This document shows, piece by piece, positions 7,439-15,519 of a stretch of 21,155 nt of DNA. Each line of letters begins with the position of its first letter. Positions within the stretch are counted from its first letter, which is position 1. The position numbers were made by a program, and so were the translations under genes. Under the pieces are notes generated by a model. The model made no database searches, was not told the DNA's origin, and was given only the letters and a program-made list of their open reading frames with translations. Source of the stretch: DASTSN01 sp035549175 (GTDB lineage: Bacteria; Bacteroidota; Bacteroidia; Chitinophagales; Chitinophagaceae). The stretch covers positions 1 to 21,155 of the forward strand of contig DASZRL010000109.1 of NCBI GenBank assembly GCA_035549175.1. The letters run 5' to 3'.

Positions 7439-7846
7439 ATGGACAGACCGATACGGGTGCTGGTAGCCAAAGTGGGCCTCGATGGCCACGACCGCGGGGC
7501 CAAGGTCATCGCAGCCGCCCTGCGGGACGCAGGCATGGAGGTCATTTATACCGGCCTCCGCCAGACCCCCGAGATGGTGGTCAACGCCGCCCTGCAGGAA
7601 GACGTGGATGCCATCGGGATCAGTATCCTGTCCGGCGCCCACATGACCGTATTCCCGCGTATCCTAAAGCTGATGGAAGAAAAGGGACTGAAGGACGTGC
7701 TGCTGACCGGGGGAGGCATTCTTCCCGCTGAAGATATCAGGCAGCTCCAGGACCTGGGTGTGGGGCGCCTTTTTGCTCCCGGCGCCCCCACCTCGGAAAT
7801 CGCGGAATACATCCGGGGCTGGGTAAAGACCCACCGGCCCCTGTAA
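7439..7846 (+). CDS. Stand-alone cobalamin-binding domain, small subunit of an acyl-CoA mutase
   Basis: A 135-residue protein consisting only of the B12-binding Rossmann-like domain (PF02310) found at the C-terminus of methylmalonyl-CoA mutase. The base-off/His-on signature is complete: GLDGHDRG with lower axial ligand H17, SILSG at 62-66 and TGGGI at 90-94. Separate small subunits of this size occur in two-subunit mutases (archaeal-type methylmalonyl-CoA mutase, 2-hydroxyisobutyryl-CoA mutase HcmB, isobutyryl-CoA mutase small subunit). The catalytic large subunit is not in this window, so which mutase it serves cannot be decided. I chose ATG 7439 over the in-frame TTG at 7418, which overlaps the promoter box. 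The enoyl-CoA hydratase gene follows after 80 bp. Confidence 0.9.
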   Translation: MDRPIRVLVAKVGLDGHDRGAKVIAAALRDAGMEVIYTGLRQTPEMVVNAALQEDVDAIGISILSGAHMTVFPRILKLMEEKGLKDVLLTGGGILPAEDIRQLQDLGVGRLFAPGAPTSEIAEYIRGWVKTHRPL

Positions 7847-7912
7847 GGCCGCCGGACCCCCTCCGGTCTGCCACCGGGCCGGCCGGGAAGCCCCTATGTC
7901 CGGGTCAATCCT

Positions 7913-7920
7913 TACTTTTA
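7913..7920 (+). promoter_or_regulatory. Candidate -7 box for the enoyl-CoA hydratase gene (TACTTTTA)
   Basis: TACTTTTA differs from TAnnTTTG only in the last base and lies six bases before the ATG at 7927, the same spacing as at gltX. The 80-bp gap from the B12 gene is otherwise GC-rich, with short inverted repeats and no T-tract terminator. Confidence 0.35.
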
Positions 7921-7926
7921 AAAAAA

Positions 7927-8709
7927 ATGGATATGTACGATACCCTGCTCGTCGAAACGGTTGACCACTGCTGTGTAGTGACCATCAACCGGCCGGAAAA
8001 ACTGAACGCCCTGAACCGGGAGGTATTCCAGGACCTGAACCGGGTCCTGGACCTGGTTGAAAAGGATGCGTCCATCCGATCGGTCCTGATCACGGGTGCC
8101 GGCAGCAAGGCCTTTGTGGCCGGAGCGGATATCAGTGAATTCAGCGGGCTGGACCGCGAGCAGGCCATGGCCCTGGCCCGGCGGGGGCAGGATACCTTTT
8201 TCCGCATCGAGAATTCCCCCAAACCCATCGTGGCCGCGGTAAACGGCTTTGCCCTGGGCGGCGGCTGCGAGCTGGCCATGGCCTGCCATTTCCGCATCGC
8301 CAGCGAGCACGCCCGATTCGGGCAACCGGAAGTCAACCTCGGCCTGGTACCCGGGTACGGGGGTACCCAGCGCCTGCCCCAGCTCATCGGCAAGGGCCGT
8401 GCTCTCGAGCTGCTGCTCACGGCCGGCATGATCGACGCCCAGGAGGCCTTCCGTTGCGGGCTGGTCAACCACGTCGTACCGGCGCAGGAACTGATCGAAA
8501 AGACCCTTTCGATCCTGCGGCAGATCCAGGGCAAGGCCCCGGTCGCCGTGGCGGAATGTATCCGCTGCGCCAACCTTTCTGCCTCCGGCCAGTCCGGCGG
8601 TTACGCGCAAGAGGTCGAATCCTTCGGTACGTGCTTCACGACCAAAGACCGGGAAGAAGGCGTGGCTGCCTTCCTGGAAAAACGCCAGGCCGTATTCACG
8701 GGGAAATAA
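7927..8709 (+). CDS. Enoyl-CoA hydratase/isomerase (crotonase family)
   Basis: A 260-residue crotonase-fold protein (PF00378), the usual length for a hydratase that adds water to trans-2-enoyl-CoA in fatty-acid or amino-acid breakdown. The oxyanion-hole segments are AFVAGADISEF (62-72) and NGFALGGGCELAMAC (106-120). Both catalytic glutamates are present, E115 in GGGCELAM and E135 in FGQPEVNLGLVPGYGGTQRL. This supports hydratase rather than only isomerase activity. A start at the second ATG (7933) is possible. Placement after a B12 mutase subunit fits acyl-CoA metabolism. The exact substrate (short-chain enoyl-CoA or another crotonase substrate) is not determined. Confidence 0.92.
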   Translation: MDMYDTLLVETVDHCCVVTINRPEKLNALNREVFQDLNRVLDLVEKDASIRSVLITGAGSKAFVAGADISEFSGLDREQAMALARRGQDTFFRIENSPKPIVAAVNGFALGGGCELAMACHFRIASEHARFGQPEVNLGLVPGYGGTQRLPQLIGKGRALELLLTAGMIDAQEAFRCGLVNHVVPAQELIEKTLSILRQIQGKAPVAVAECIRCANLSASGQSGGYAQEVESFGTCFTTKDREEGVAAFLEKRQAVFTGK

Positions 8710-8736
8710 ACCCGGGAGGAAAACCGGCATCCCGGC

Positions 8737-9420
8737 TCAACCGCCGAATCCCGCTACCACATTGATCGTAAGGGCAATGATCACGGCATTATAGCCGAAG
8801 GAGATCAGGCTGTGCCACAGCACCATGCGCCGTATGCGACGCGAGGAAATGGAAACGTCGGAAACCTGGAAGGTCATGCCCAGCACAAAAGAGAAATAGG
8901 CAAAATCCACAAAGTCCGGTTTATCCTCATCAGGAAAATCCAGGCCGCCGGCATGGGTGTCCGGGTGGGTCCGGTGGTCTGCGTAATACATGTGGGCATA
9001 GCGGACCGAGAATACCGTGTGCACCAGGCTCCAGGAAAACGTCATCCCGATAATCGCCATGGCGAGGTGAAGGGTCTTCTGCGCCGCCGTCTCATGGCGG
9101 GCGGTAAGCAGGAGTACGACGGCCAGCATGCTGGCCGTCGTCGAAATCAGGATCATTACGAAAATGACCACCCGGCTGGTATCCTGCCTGGTGGCCTGCC
9201 TCCGGATATGAATCGGCGGGGTGGTGTAAAATACCCACCAGTACATGGACAGCAGGACAAAACTGAAAATGTCCCAGCCCGTCATGAAACGCGTGAGCCG
9301 GTCCGCGCCGGGCATGGGGATCAACAGGTAACCCGCCAGGCCCGCCGCCAGGGCGAGCAGAACCTTGGTGATGGCATGTAGCCGGTTGAGGAAGGAAAAT
9401 CGGTCGCTTGCGACTGGCAT
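8737..9420 (-). CDS. DUF1345 family membrane protein
   Basis: A 227-residue inner-membrane protein with about five or six hydrophobic segments (roughly 18-34, 49-67, 84-106, 118-138, 171-187, 203-225). The C-terminal half matches DUF1345 (PF07077): HTVFSVRYAHMYY, GGLDFPDEDKPDFVDFAYF, GMTFQVSDV and a final LISFGYN ... INVVAG segment. The function is unknown. The frame is open to 9546, but ATG 9420 begins just after the GH29 stop (13-bp gap) and gives a normal N-terminus. It is the last gene of the minus-strand operon and ends 27 bp from the convergent enoyl-CoA hydratase gene. A link to glycan use is inferred only from position; it may be a passenger. Confidence 0.85.
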   Translation of the reverse strand: MPVASDRFSFLNRLHAITKVLLALAAGLAGYLLIPMPGADRLTRFMTGWDIFSFVLLSMYWWVFYTTPPIHIRRQATRQDTSRVVIFVMILISTTASMLAVVLLLTARHETAAQKTLHLAMAIIGMTFSWSLVHTVFSVRYAHMYYADHRTHPDTHAGGLDFPDEDKPDFVDFAYFSFVLGMTFQVSDVSISSRRIRRMVLWHSLISFGYNAVIIALTINVVAGFGG

Positions 9421-9433
9421 GGGTCCCGGGATC

Positions 9434-10867
9434 TTATTTTTCCACCAGCCCGTCGGGGATCCGGTAAACGCGAAGGTCGCTGAGCACCGGGCTGTCCCTG
9501 GCTGCGGAGATCCGGATGTAAATATACTTTGCTTTTCGGGGTGCAAACGTCAAAATGCGCTTTCGCCCGATCGTAGTACCCTGCAGGTCCGCCTCCTCTC
9601 CGGCCGGGGCCTGCGGACTGTCTGAAAACCATACCTGGAAAGCCTTTACCCGCTGACCCCGGCGCAGGTCTTCTTCCAGCACCAGGCAGTTGACCGGCGT
9701 GGATTCCCGTAAGGCCAGGCGGATAACCTGGTTATCATAGTCCTTTATCAGCCGGGTGGTGGCTGCGCGTCCATCCACCAGCGCCGGGACGGCCTGTATC
9801 GTACCGGTCGCGGCATTGACCAGGCCGCCTTGCAGGGGAATCGGGTAGCGGAAACTTTCGTCACGCAGCTTCCGGAATCCCATCACGGCCGCAGAATCCT
9901 GGGCATGGATCAGGCCCTCCCGGTCGGCCGGTACATTGAGCAGCAGGGTGGCTCCGCGGCCAACCGATTTCAGGTAGAGGGCAAAGAGTTGCTCCGGGGT
10001 CTTCACCCGGGTATCCTCTTCGGGATGGTAGAACCAGCCCGGCCGGATGCTTACGTCACATTCCGCCGGTATCCAGCAGGCCCCGTTTTCGTTACCGGTG
10101 TTCAGCACCTGCGTGGAAGGGGCTCCCTGGCCCCGGGTGAACCCGGCCGTGTCCAGGTAATTCCAGTTGGTGGTGCCTGCCACCCCGCTTTCATTGCCCA
10201 CCCAGCGAATGTCGGGGCCGATGTCGCTGAAGATAACCGTATGGGGGGAAAGGGTGCGGATCGTCTTTTCAAAGCGGTGCCAGTCATAGACCTGGCGCTT
10301 CCCGTTGGGGCCTTCCCCGTTGGCACCGTCCCACCAGAATTCCCAGATGGGGCCGTAATGGGCGAAGATCTCCTTCATCATGTTCACAAACACGTCGTTG
10401 TAGCCGGGCGTACCGTAGCGGGGATGGTTGCGGTCCCAGGGGGAAAGGTATACCCCGAACTTCAGTCCGTATTCCCGGCAGGCGCGGGACAATTCCAGCA
10501 GCACGTCCCCCTTGCCCTGGCGCCATTTGCTCTGCCGGACCGTGTGCGTGGAATACTGACTGGGCCAGAGGCAGAAGCCGTCATGGTGTTTGGCCGTGAT
10601 GATGATGCCGGTTGCGCCGGCAGCCTTGGCAATCCGGCACCACTGCCGGCAATCCAGCCGGGTCGGATTGAATACGTCCTCGGGCTCATCACCCAGGCCC
10701 CACTCCTTATCCGTGTAGGTGTTGGGGCTGAAATGGACGAACCAGTAATATTCCTGGTTGTGCCAGGCCAGCTGCGCGGGGGTCGGCAGGGCCTGCCGCG
10801 GGGCCGGCTGCGCGCCGGCTGACAGGGCCAGCAGCAGCCAACCCATCCAGAATCCATGTCTATTCAT
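9434..10867 (-). CDS. GH29 alpha-L-fucosidase, exported
   Basis: A 477-residue enzyme of glycoside hydrolase family 29 (PF01120), a retaining exo-hydrolase that releases terminal alpha-L-fucose. A signal peptide occupies residues 1-20 (MGWLLLALSAGA-Q). The catalytic domain shows WFVHFSPNTY, TAKHHDGFCLWPS (92-103), GVYLSPWD and EFWWDGANG with the predicted nucleophile D180. It also has DIGPDIRWVGNESG with a candidate acid/base E226 and ECDVSIRPGWFYH. The last motifs resemble the alpha-1,3/1,4-linkage-specific GH29-B group. A C-terminal beta-sandwich ends near FAPRKAKYIYIRIS. ATG 10867 overlaps the GH95-like stop by 8 bases, so translation is probably coupled. The open frame upstream to 10975 lies inside the GH95-like gene and is not used. 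Confidence 0.93.
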   Translation of the reverse strand: MNRHGFWMGWLLLALSAGAQPAPRQALPTPAQLAWHNQEYYWFVHFSPNTYTDKEWGLGDEPEDVFNPTRLDCRQWCRIAKAAGATGIIITAKHHDGFCLWPSQYSTHTVRQSKWRQGKGDVLLELSRACREYGLKFGVYLSPWDRNHPRYGTPGYNDVFVNMMKEIFAHYGPIWEFWWDGANGEGPNGKRQVYDWHRFEKTIRTLSPHTVIFSDIGPDIRWVGNESGVAGTTNWNYLDTAGFTRGQGAPSTQVLNTGNENGACWIPAECDVSIRPGWFYHPEEDTRVKTPEQLFALYLKSVGRGATLLLNVPADREGLIHAQDSAAVMGFRKLRDESFRYPIPLQGGLVNAATGTIQAVPALVDGRAATTRLIKDYDNQVIRLALRESTPVNCLVLEEDLRRGQRVKAFQVWFSDSPQAPAGEEADLQGTTIGRKRILTFAPRKAKYIYIRISAARDSPVLSDLRVYRIPDGLVEK

Positions 10868-13118
10868 ATGCATTTTTAAAGGTAATGTGTTGGCCGGGCC
10901 GTGTGGCCAGGGTGGCCACGCCACCCACAACCCGGATATCGGCGCGCCGGGCCCCTTCCACGGTCCAGGTGGCAAAAGGCATCCGGAGCCGGAGCGGCCC
11001 GCCCTTTTCGGCCTGGATCTCGACCCGCGTGACGAGCCCGTTTTCCTTGGCGGCGCTGACCAGGAAGGCCCCCTGCGCCCGCAGGTGGGTGAAGGAGGCG
11101 GTCTTCCAGGAGGAGGGCAGGGCCGGAAAGACTTCCAGTACGCCGTCCCGGGTCTGGATCAGTAATTCATGGACGCCCTGGGCAAAGGCAAAGTTGCCTT
11201 CCAGCGTAAAAGGCCGGTAGGTGGCATCGGCGTACTCGCCGCCCCGCTGGTCCCCGTTGAGGTGAAAACTGTTGGGGGAACAGAAGTTGCGGGCAAATAC
11301 CTGCAGCTGGCGAAGCGCCCGGTCTCCCATCCGGGCCCGCGCATACACACTGGCCATCCAGCTGAAGGAATACCCGCACCACTGGCGGGTCCCCTTAGCC
11401 TCGAGGTGCCGGATGGACCGTTCCACCAGCGCGCGGTCGCCTGCGCGGTCCACGTCCAGCAGGCAGAGCGGGTAAATAGCCATGTAAGGAGACAGATGAC
11501 GGTGGGACTGGTCCAGCGGCTGGCCGGGGGCCACCAGCAGCCCGGTGCTGTCCTGGCTGTAGTCCGGCAGCCGTTCCAGCTCGCGGCGCCAGGCATATTC
11601 CGGCTGGCCGGCCGCCCGGGCGACCTCACGGCCCTCCTGAAAGAAACTGCGCACCAGCGACAGATCATAATTGGTAAAGGAGGTAAACCAGGCCTTCAGG
11701 CTGTTATCAAAATATTCAGGGCTCGAGCTTAACGGGAGCCGGCTGGTGGCGGTGGAATCGCCGCCGGGATGGAGCAGGGCCGTCAGATACCGGGCTGCCT
11801 CCCGGAAATAAGGCAGGCAGCGGGTCTGCAGGAACCCGTCGTCCCCGCTGTATTTCCATTGCCAGTACATATGCTGGGCCAGCCAGGCTACCGTGGTGGG
11901 GCTGCAGGAATACTGAATCCAGCCTCCCATCGCTTTGCCGGTGAGGGTGGTTACCCCCGGAACGTTCAGCCCGTCCACCCCGAAAAACCGTCGCGTCCAG
12001 CGCTCATTTTCACGCCTGACCCGCCAGAGCCAGTTCGTGTAGGAGGCAGTCAGGTCGAGGTGGTTGGAGGTGTATCCCGGCCAGTAGCTTAATTCCGTAT
12101 TCAGGTCATGGTGAAAGTCTCCCTTCCAGGGAGGCAGGTTCCCGTTATCGGCCGTCCATACCGCCTGCAAGGTGATGGCCGGGGTATTGGAACGGGCCAC
12201 GCAGGCAAACTTGTACATCTCCAGGTAGTATTGTCGCTGGATTTCCGGGTCCGGCAGGCTGACTGAGGATCGGCTCCAGTAAGCCTTCCACCAGGCCAGG
12301 TGCGCCTTCCAACCGGTCGGATCGGCCGCCCGGGGCTCCGGCACAGGCAACTGCGCCGCCTGGTCGCGCGCAATGGTCCAGGCTGCGATCCAGCCCCCGC
12401 CCGGCAGCCGGGCCCAGCGGACCAGCACCTCGTAATAATGGCCCGGCAGGGTGGGCTGGTGATACCGCACCCCGTTGGCGGACCGGATGATCCGGCCGGG
12501 GCCATAGCCCAGGCGTTCGAGCCCCTGTCCTTCCACGCTGTTGCCTGAGACGCCCTGCCGGCCGGTATGATAAGGTGGCACCAAAAGTTCGGGCAGCGGG
12601 GTCGTTGCACTGCCGGCGTCCAGGCGGATATAGCCCGCCTGCCGGGTGGCGTGTAGGAAGCTCTGCAGCCGGGCCCCGCCGGAAAATTCGATGGTATGCA
12701 GGCCCGTACGGATATCCAGCACACTGGATATGACGGGACCCAGGGAGGAAAGGTCCAGTTCCAGGGCGGCTCCGGGTATCTTGGTCGGTGCGGGATACAG
12801 CTCGTAGGGTTCGTCGCCCAGTTTCTGCACGGTATCGTACCGGCCTTTACGCACCTGCTCCACGATCCAGGAAAAGCGCAGGCGGTCGATGCGGGGCATC
12901 GGGCGGTCATCCCAGAGATCGGCCCGGTCCAGTGAGAACCGCAGGCTGGGACCGTGCTTCCAGACCAGGGCGCCCAGCCACCCGTTGCCCAGGGGCATTC
13001 CCTCGTCCCAGCGGGTTGCCAGCGAATCAAAGGACAGGTTATCCTGCGGGCCGGGTTGGGACCATGCCCCGGAAGTCTCCAGGACCGCGAGGAGCATAAA
13101 AAGGCAAAACCGCTTCAT
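10860..13118 (-). CDS. GH95-like exported glycoside hydrolase (putative alpha-L-fucosidase or relative)
   Basis: A 752-residue protein with a signal peptide (residues 1-20). An N-terminal beta domain begins WDEGMPLGNGWLGALVW, the GH95/GH65-N pattern. An (alpha/alpha)6 barrel follows, with LPPWKGDFHHDLNTELSYWPG (about 328-348), SSSPEYF (E468), HRHLSP (539-544) and TLEGNFAFAQGVHELLIQ, then a C-terminal beta domain (VFPALPSSW). GH95 enzymes are inverting alpha-L-fucosidases or alpha-L-galactosidases. Against the family pattern as I remember it, the acid glutamate (SPE) is kept, but the usual N-x-N is D338-x-N340 and the usual D in the IDGN motif is E640. It may thus be a divergent subfamily with another specificity. 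The next gene is GH29. Confidence 0.82.
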   Translation of the reverse strand: MKRFCLFMLLAVLETSGAWSQPGPQDNLSFDSLATRWDEGMPLGNGWLGALVWKHGPSLRFSLDRADLWDDRPMPRIDRLRFSWIVEQVRKGRYDTVQKLGDEPYELYPAPTKIPGAALELDLSSLGPVISSVLDIRTGLHTIEFSGGARLQSFLHATRQAGYIRLDAGSATTPLPELLVPPYHTGRQGVSGNSVEGQGLERLGYGPGRIIRSANGVRYHQPTLPGHYYEVLVRWARLPGGGWIAAWTIARDQAAQLPVPEPRAADPTGWKAHLAWWKAYWSRSSVSLPDPEIQRQYYLEMYKFACVARSNTPAITLQAVWTADNGNLPPWKGDFHHDLNTELSYWPGYTSNHLDLTASYTNWLWRVRRENERWTRRFFGVDGLNVPGVTTLTGKAMGGWIQYSCSPTTVAWLAQHMYWQWKYSGDDGFLQTRCLPYFREAARYLTALLHPGGDSTATSRLPLSSSPEYFDNSLKAWFTSFTNYDLSLVRSFFQEGREVARAAGQPEYAWRRELERLPDYSQDSTGLLVAPGQPLDQSHRHLSPYMAIYPLCLLDVDRAGDRALVERSIRHLEAKGTRQWCGYSFSWMASVYARARMGDRALRQLQVFARNFCSPNSFHLNGDQRGGEYADATYRPFTLEGNFAFAQGVHELLIQTRDGVLEVFPALPSSWKTASFTHLRAQGAFLVSAAKENGLVTRVEIQAEKGGPLRLRMPFATWTVEGARRADIRVVGGVATLATRPGQHITFKNAYE

Positions 13119-13127
13119 GAACCAGGG

Positions 13128-14561
13128 TTATTTGTTTGGGGGAGGCTGAACCAGGGTGGTGTCTGTGGCAAACAGGGGTACTATATAGCCGCCGCTGTCC
13201 AGGGCCGCCCGGGGAAACCATCGCTGCAAATTAGCCCACCCGCTCCGATCCACGCGGGAGCCGTACACGTAAATATTTCGCAGTTCTTTCAAGTTTTTTA
13301 GCTGGCTGAGCCCCCGGCCGGTGACCGCGGTTCCGGCGAGATTGAGGTAACGCAGGTGAGTGAGCGATTGCAGGGCAGCCAGCGCGCTGTCCCCCACCCG
13401 CGTATACTCCAGGTGGAGCCGTGTCAGGCCGGCCAGCTGCGCCAGGTCGCGCAGGCCCCTGTCCGTAACCCGGGTATGGGCCAGGTCCAGCCATAAGAGC
13501 TGCTCCCGCAGGGGCAGCAACAGGCGCAGGCTGCTGTCCGAAAAGGCCGGGGCATTGCGCAGGATGACGGAAAGGTAGTGAGTCTCCTGTCCCAGGGGCA
13601 GCACCACCGCCCCGGCCTGACGCAGGGCGGCAAGGGCCTGCTGGTCAGCCGGCGGCACGGAACGGTCCGGCAGGTCTGCCGGGGTCCCGGTTGCACCGGG
13701 AAGGCCTTTCTGCAGGTCAGCCAGTATGGCCCTGACTTCGCCCGGTTGCGGCAGGTCCCGGACGCGCCGGGTAAAGTCCGCACTATCGAGCACCCACCAG
13801 CGAAGCAGGGTGATTTCCGCCGGGTTCAGCTGGGGCTTCTCGCGCGGAGGCATATGATCCTCGTTATGCAGGGGCAGCAGGATCCGCTTGATGAGTTCGC
13901 TTTGCTCCGGCCTGCCGGCGGCCAGGACCTGCCCGTCCTTTCCACCCTTCAGGATGCCTTCCGGCTGGTCCAGCCGCAGGCGCCCTTTCTGCTTGCTGGG
14001 CCCATGGCAGCTGTAACATCGGGCCTGCAGGATGGGCTGTACCAGGTCCTTGTAGGCCACGGCATGCTGGATATCGGGCAGGGGTTTGGCAAAGACCGCC
14101 CGGCCCGCGGATGATGCCGGAGCCTGAAACAGGGTGGCCAGCGGCCTGGAAAGATAATCCGAACCGTGGGTAAGCGATCCGCCCAGGTGGCCCGTGATCA
14201 GTAACAGGGGCACGAGGGCGGCCAGGAAGTACGGGCGCAGGCGGGCCCAGCCTGCCAGCCGGTAGCTGGCATAGGCGCCGGCCGATCCCAGGGTGGTGGC
14301 AATGCCCATCCAGCGGTGCCAACCTGCCAGGCCGGGATCATAATCGTCCAGGCCGGCCAGGGTGAGCCCGGTTAGGACGGATACCAGGGCGCTCAGCAGG
14401 CCGGCCAGCAGCAGGAGCGGAAGGGCCGGCGCCAGATACCGGAAAGAAGGTCGCCTGGCCAGCCAGGCCGCCAGCAGGGCCACACATAAAATGCCGATGG
14501 GCAGGTGTACTAGCAGCGGGTGCAGGTGTCCGATCAGTTCCGGCAGGGTCAGCAGCACCAT
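13128..14561 (-). CDS. DUF2231 membrane domain - cytochrome c (PSCyt1-like) - leucine-rich repeat protein
   Basis: A 477-residue three-part protein. Residues 1-140 are a DUF2231-type membrane domain with four hydrophobic segments and several histidines (HLHPLLVHLP, WHRWMG, GHLGG, THG) that could bind haem b. Residues about 165-260 form a planctomycete-type cytochrome c domain with one haem c site, C182-Y-S-C185-H186, and a possible distal Met in HMPP (M237). Residues about 350-440 contain leucine-rich repeats with LxLAHTRVTDRGL, LHLEYTRVGDSAL and LNLAGTAVTGRGL units. It is probably anchored in the inner membrane with the haem and repeats in the periplasm, linking redox chemistry to protein or glycan binding. 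Gaps to neighbours are 3 bp upstream and 9 bp downstream. Confidence 0.87.
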   Translation of the reverse strand: MVLLTLPELIGHLHPLLVHLPIGILCVALLAAWLARRPSFRYLAPALPLLLLAGLLSALVSVLTGLTLAGLDDYDPGLAGWHRWMGIATTLGSAGAYASYRLAGWARLRPYFLAALVPLLLITGHLGGSLTHGSDYLSRPLATLFQAPASSAGRAVFAKPLPDIQHAVAYKDLVQPILQARCYSCHGPSKQKGRLRLDQPEGILKGGKDGQVLAAGRPEQSELIKRILLPLHNEDHMPPREKPQLNPAEITLLRWWVLDSADFTRRVRDLPQPGEVRAILADLQKGLPGATGTPADLPDRSVPPADQQALAALRQAGAVVLPLGQETHYLSVILRNAPAFSDSSLRLLLPLREQLLWLDLAHTRVTDRGLRDLAQLAGLTRLHLEYTRVGDSALAALQSLTHLRYLNLAGTAVTGRGLSQLKNLKELRNIYVYGSRVDRSGWANLQRWFPRAALDSGGYIVPLFATDTTLVQPPPNK

Positions 14562-14564
14562 GGA

Positions 14565-15494
14565 TCAGTTTTGGGTATAGCGCTTGCGCAAAAGGTTTAA
14601 CATATACACGTTGATCTCCCACTGGTTGGCCACCGCCGACCGGGTATAGGGCAGCGTGGGCATGTAATCGGCCGGACCGAACTCAGTCAGGATGGTAAGG
14701 GTCGTTTCGCCGCGGCGCAGTTTGGCGGCAAGGATCTGGTCCCACCAGCCCAGGTGCCGCTGCAGCGTGTGTTCCCATTCCGGCGCCCGCGGGTCGTTTA
14801 CCTGGGGGCCTTCCGGGTGGCCGATGCGGGCATGAATATGACCCGCCCGGGACAGGGCCAATTGCAGGGTTTCCTCCTGGTCTTCGAGCAGGGACTCGTG
14901 CACATTGCACCAGTGGGAAAGGTCCGCGTTGATCCAGAGGTCGGGCCGTCTTTCCAGGTACAGGCGGGTTACGGGGGCCGAATACAGCAGCCGGCTGCGA
15001 TGGGTTTCATGGTAGACCGGTATGCCCGTTCGTTTTGAGGCCGCGGTCGTGGCATCCATGAACCGGAACCCCTGGTCCGGGGTGAAATAGTCCCGCCCGG
15101 AATGGCAATTGATATACAGGGGCCGCTGGTACGGGTTGTCCACCGCTGCCTCCAGCATCCGGGTAAAGGTGGCCAGGTGCTGGCCGGGATCCTTTTCGAA
15201 TCCGGCGCAGAGAAAGCCGACCTCGAGTCCGTATTTCTTCAGGGTGGCGAACAATTCCTGCTGCTCGGCTTCGGAGCCCGGCCACCAGATCTCAATGCCG
15301 TCATAGCCTTCCTTTTTGGCGGCGGCGCAATACGCATCCAGACTTCCGCTGAACCCCCAGTTGGTAGCCAGGATGACCAGGCGGGCACTAGCGGGCAGGG
15401 CGGGTGGCGGGGCAGCCGCCAGCTGCTCCCGGGTTGGTATAAGGGCTCCCATGGCCGTAATCGTTGTTTGGGTTAAAAAAGTTCTTCTGTCCAA
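14565..15494 (-). CDS. Exported sugar isomerase/epimerase-like TIM barrel protein
   Basis: A 309-residue member of the xylose isomerase-like TIM barrel family (PF01261). The N-terminus (DRRTFLTQTTITAMGALIP) is a Tat-like signal, so it probably acts in the periplasm. The metal-site pattern of the family is visible: E163 in YHETH, D191 and H194 in NADLSHW, H219/H221 in GHIHARIGH and E271 in LTEFGP. Members include sugar isomerases, epimerases and keto-sugar hydrolases or lyases, so the reaction is open. The start is a TTG at 15492-15494: an in-frame TAA lies four codons upstream with no ATG between, and a later ATG would remove the twin arginines. It sits between the DUF1501 and DUF2231-cytochrome genes with gaps of 25 and 3 bp. 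Confidence 0.85.
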   Translation of the reverse strand: MDRRTFLTQTTITAMGALIPTREQLAAAPPPALPASARLVILATNWGFSGSLDAYCAAAKKEGYDGIEIWWPGSEAEQQELFATLKKYGLEVGFLCAGFEKDPGQHLATFTRMLEAAVDNPYQRPLYINCHSGRDYFTPDQGFRFMDATTAASKRTGIPVYHETHRSRLLYSAPVTRLYLERRPDLWINADLSHWCNVHESLLEDQEETLQLALSRAGHIHARIGHPEGPQVNDPRAPEWEHTLQRHLGWWDQILAAKLRRGETTLTILTEFGPADYMPTLPYTRSAVANQWEINVYMLNLLRKRYTQN

Positions 15495-15519
15495 GATGTC
15501 GGTTTAGCAGGTCAGCGGA

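Noticed and set aside
8710..8736. Possible terminator between the convergent hydratase and DUF1345 genes
   Set aside because: Only a 5-bp CCGGG/CCCGG pairing with a long loop and no T tract on either strand.
9421..9546. N-terminal extension of the DUF1345 protein
   Set aside because: It lies within the GH29 coding region and shows no similarity to the family; ATG 9420 gives a normal start.
13370..13560. Leucine-rich periodicity considered as a DNA tandem repeat
   Set aside because: The periodicity belongs to the protein LRR units of the DUF2231-cytochrome gene; the DNA copies are too diverged to be a recent repeat.
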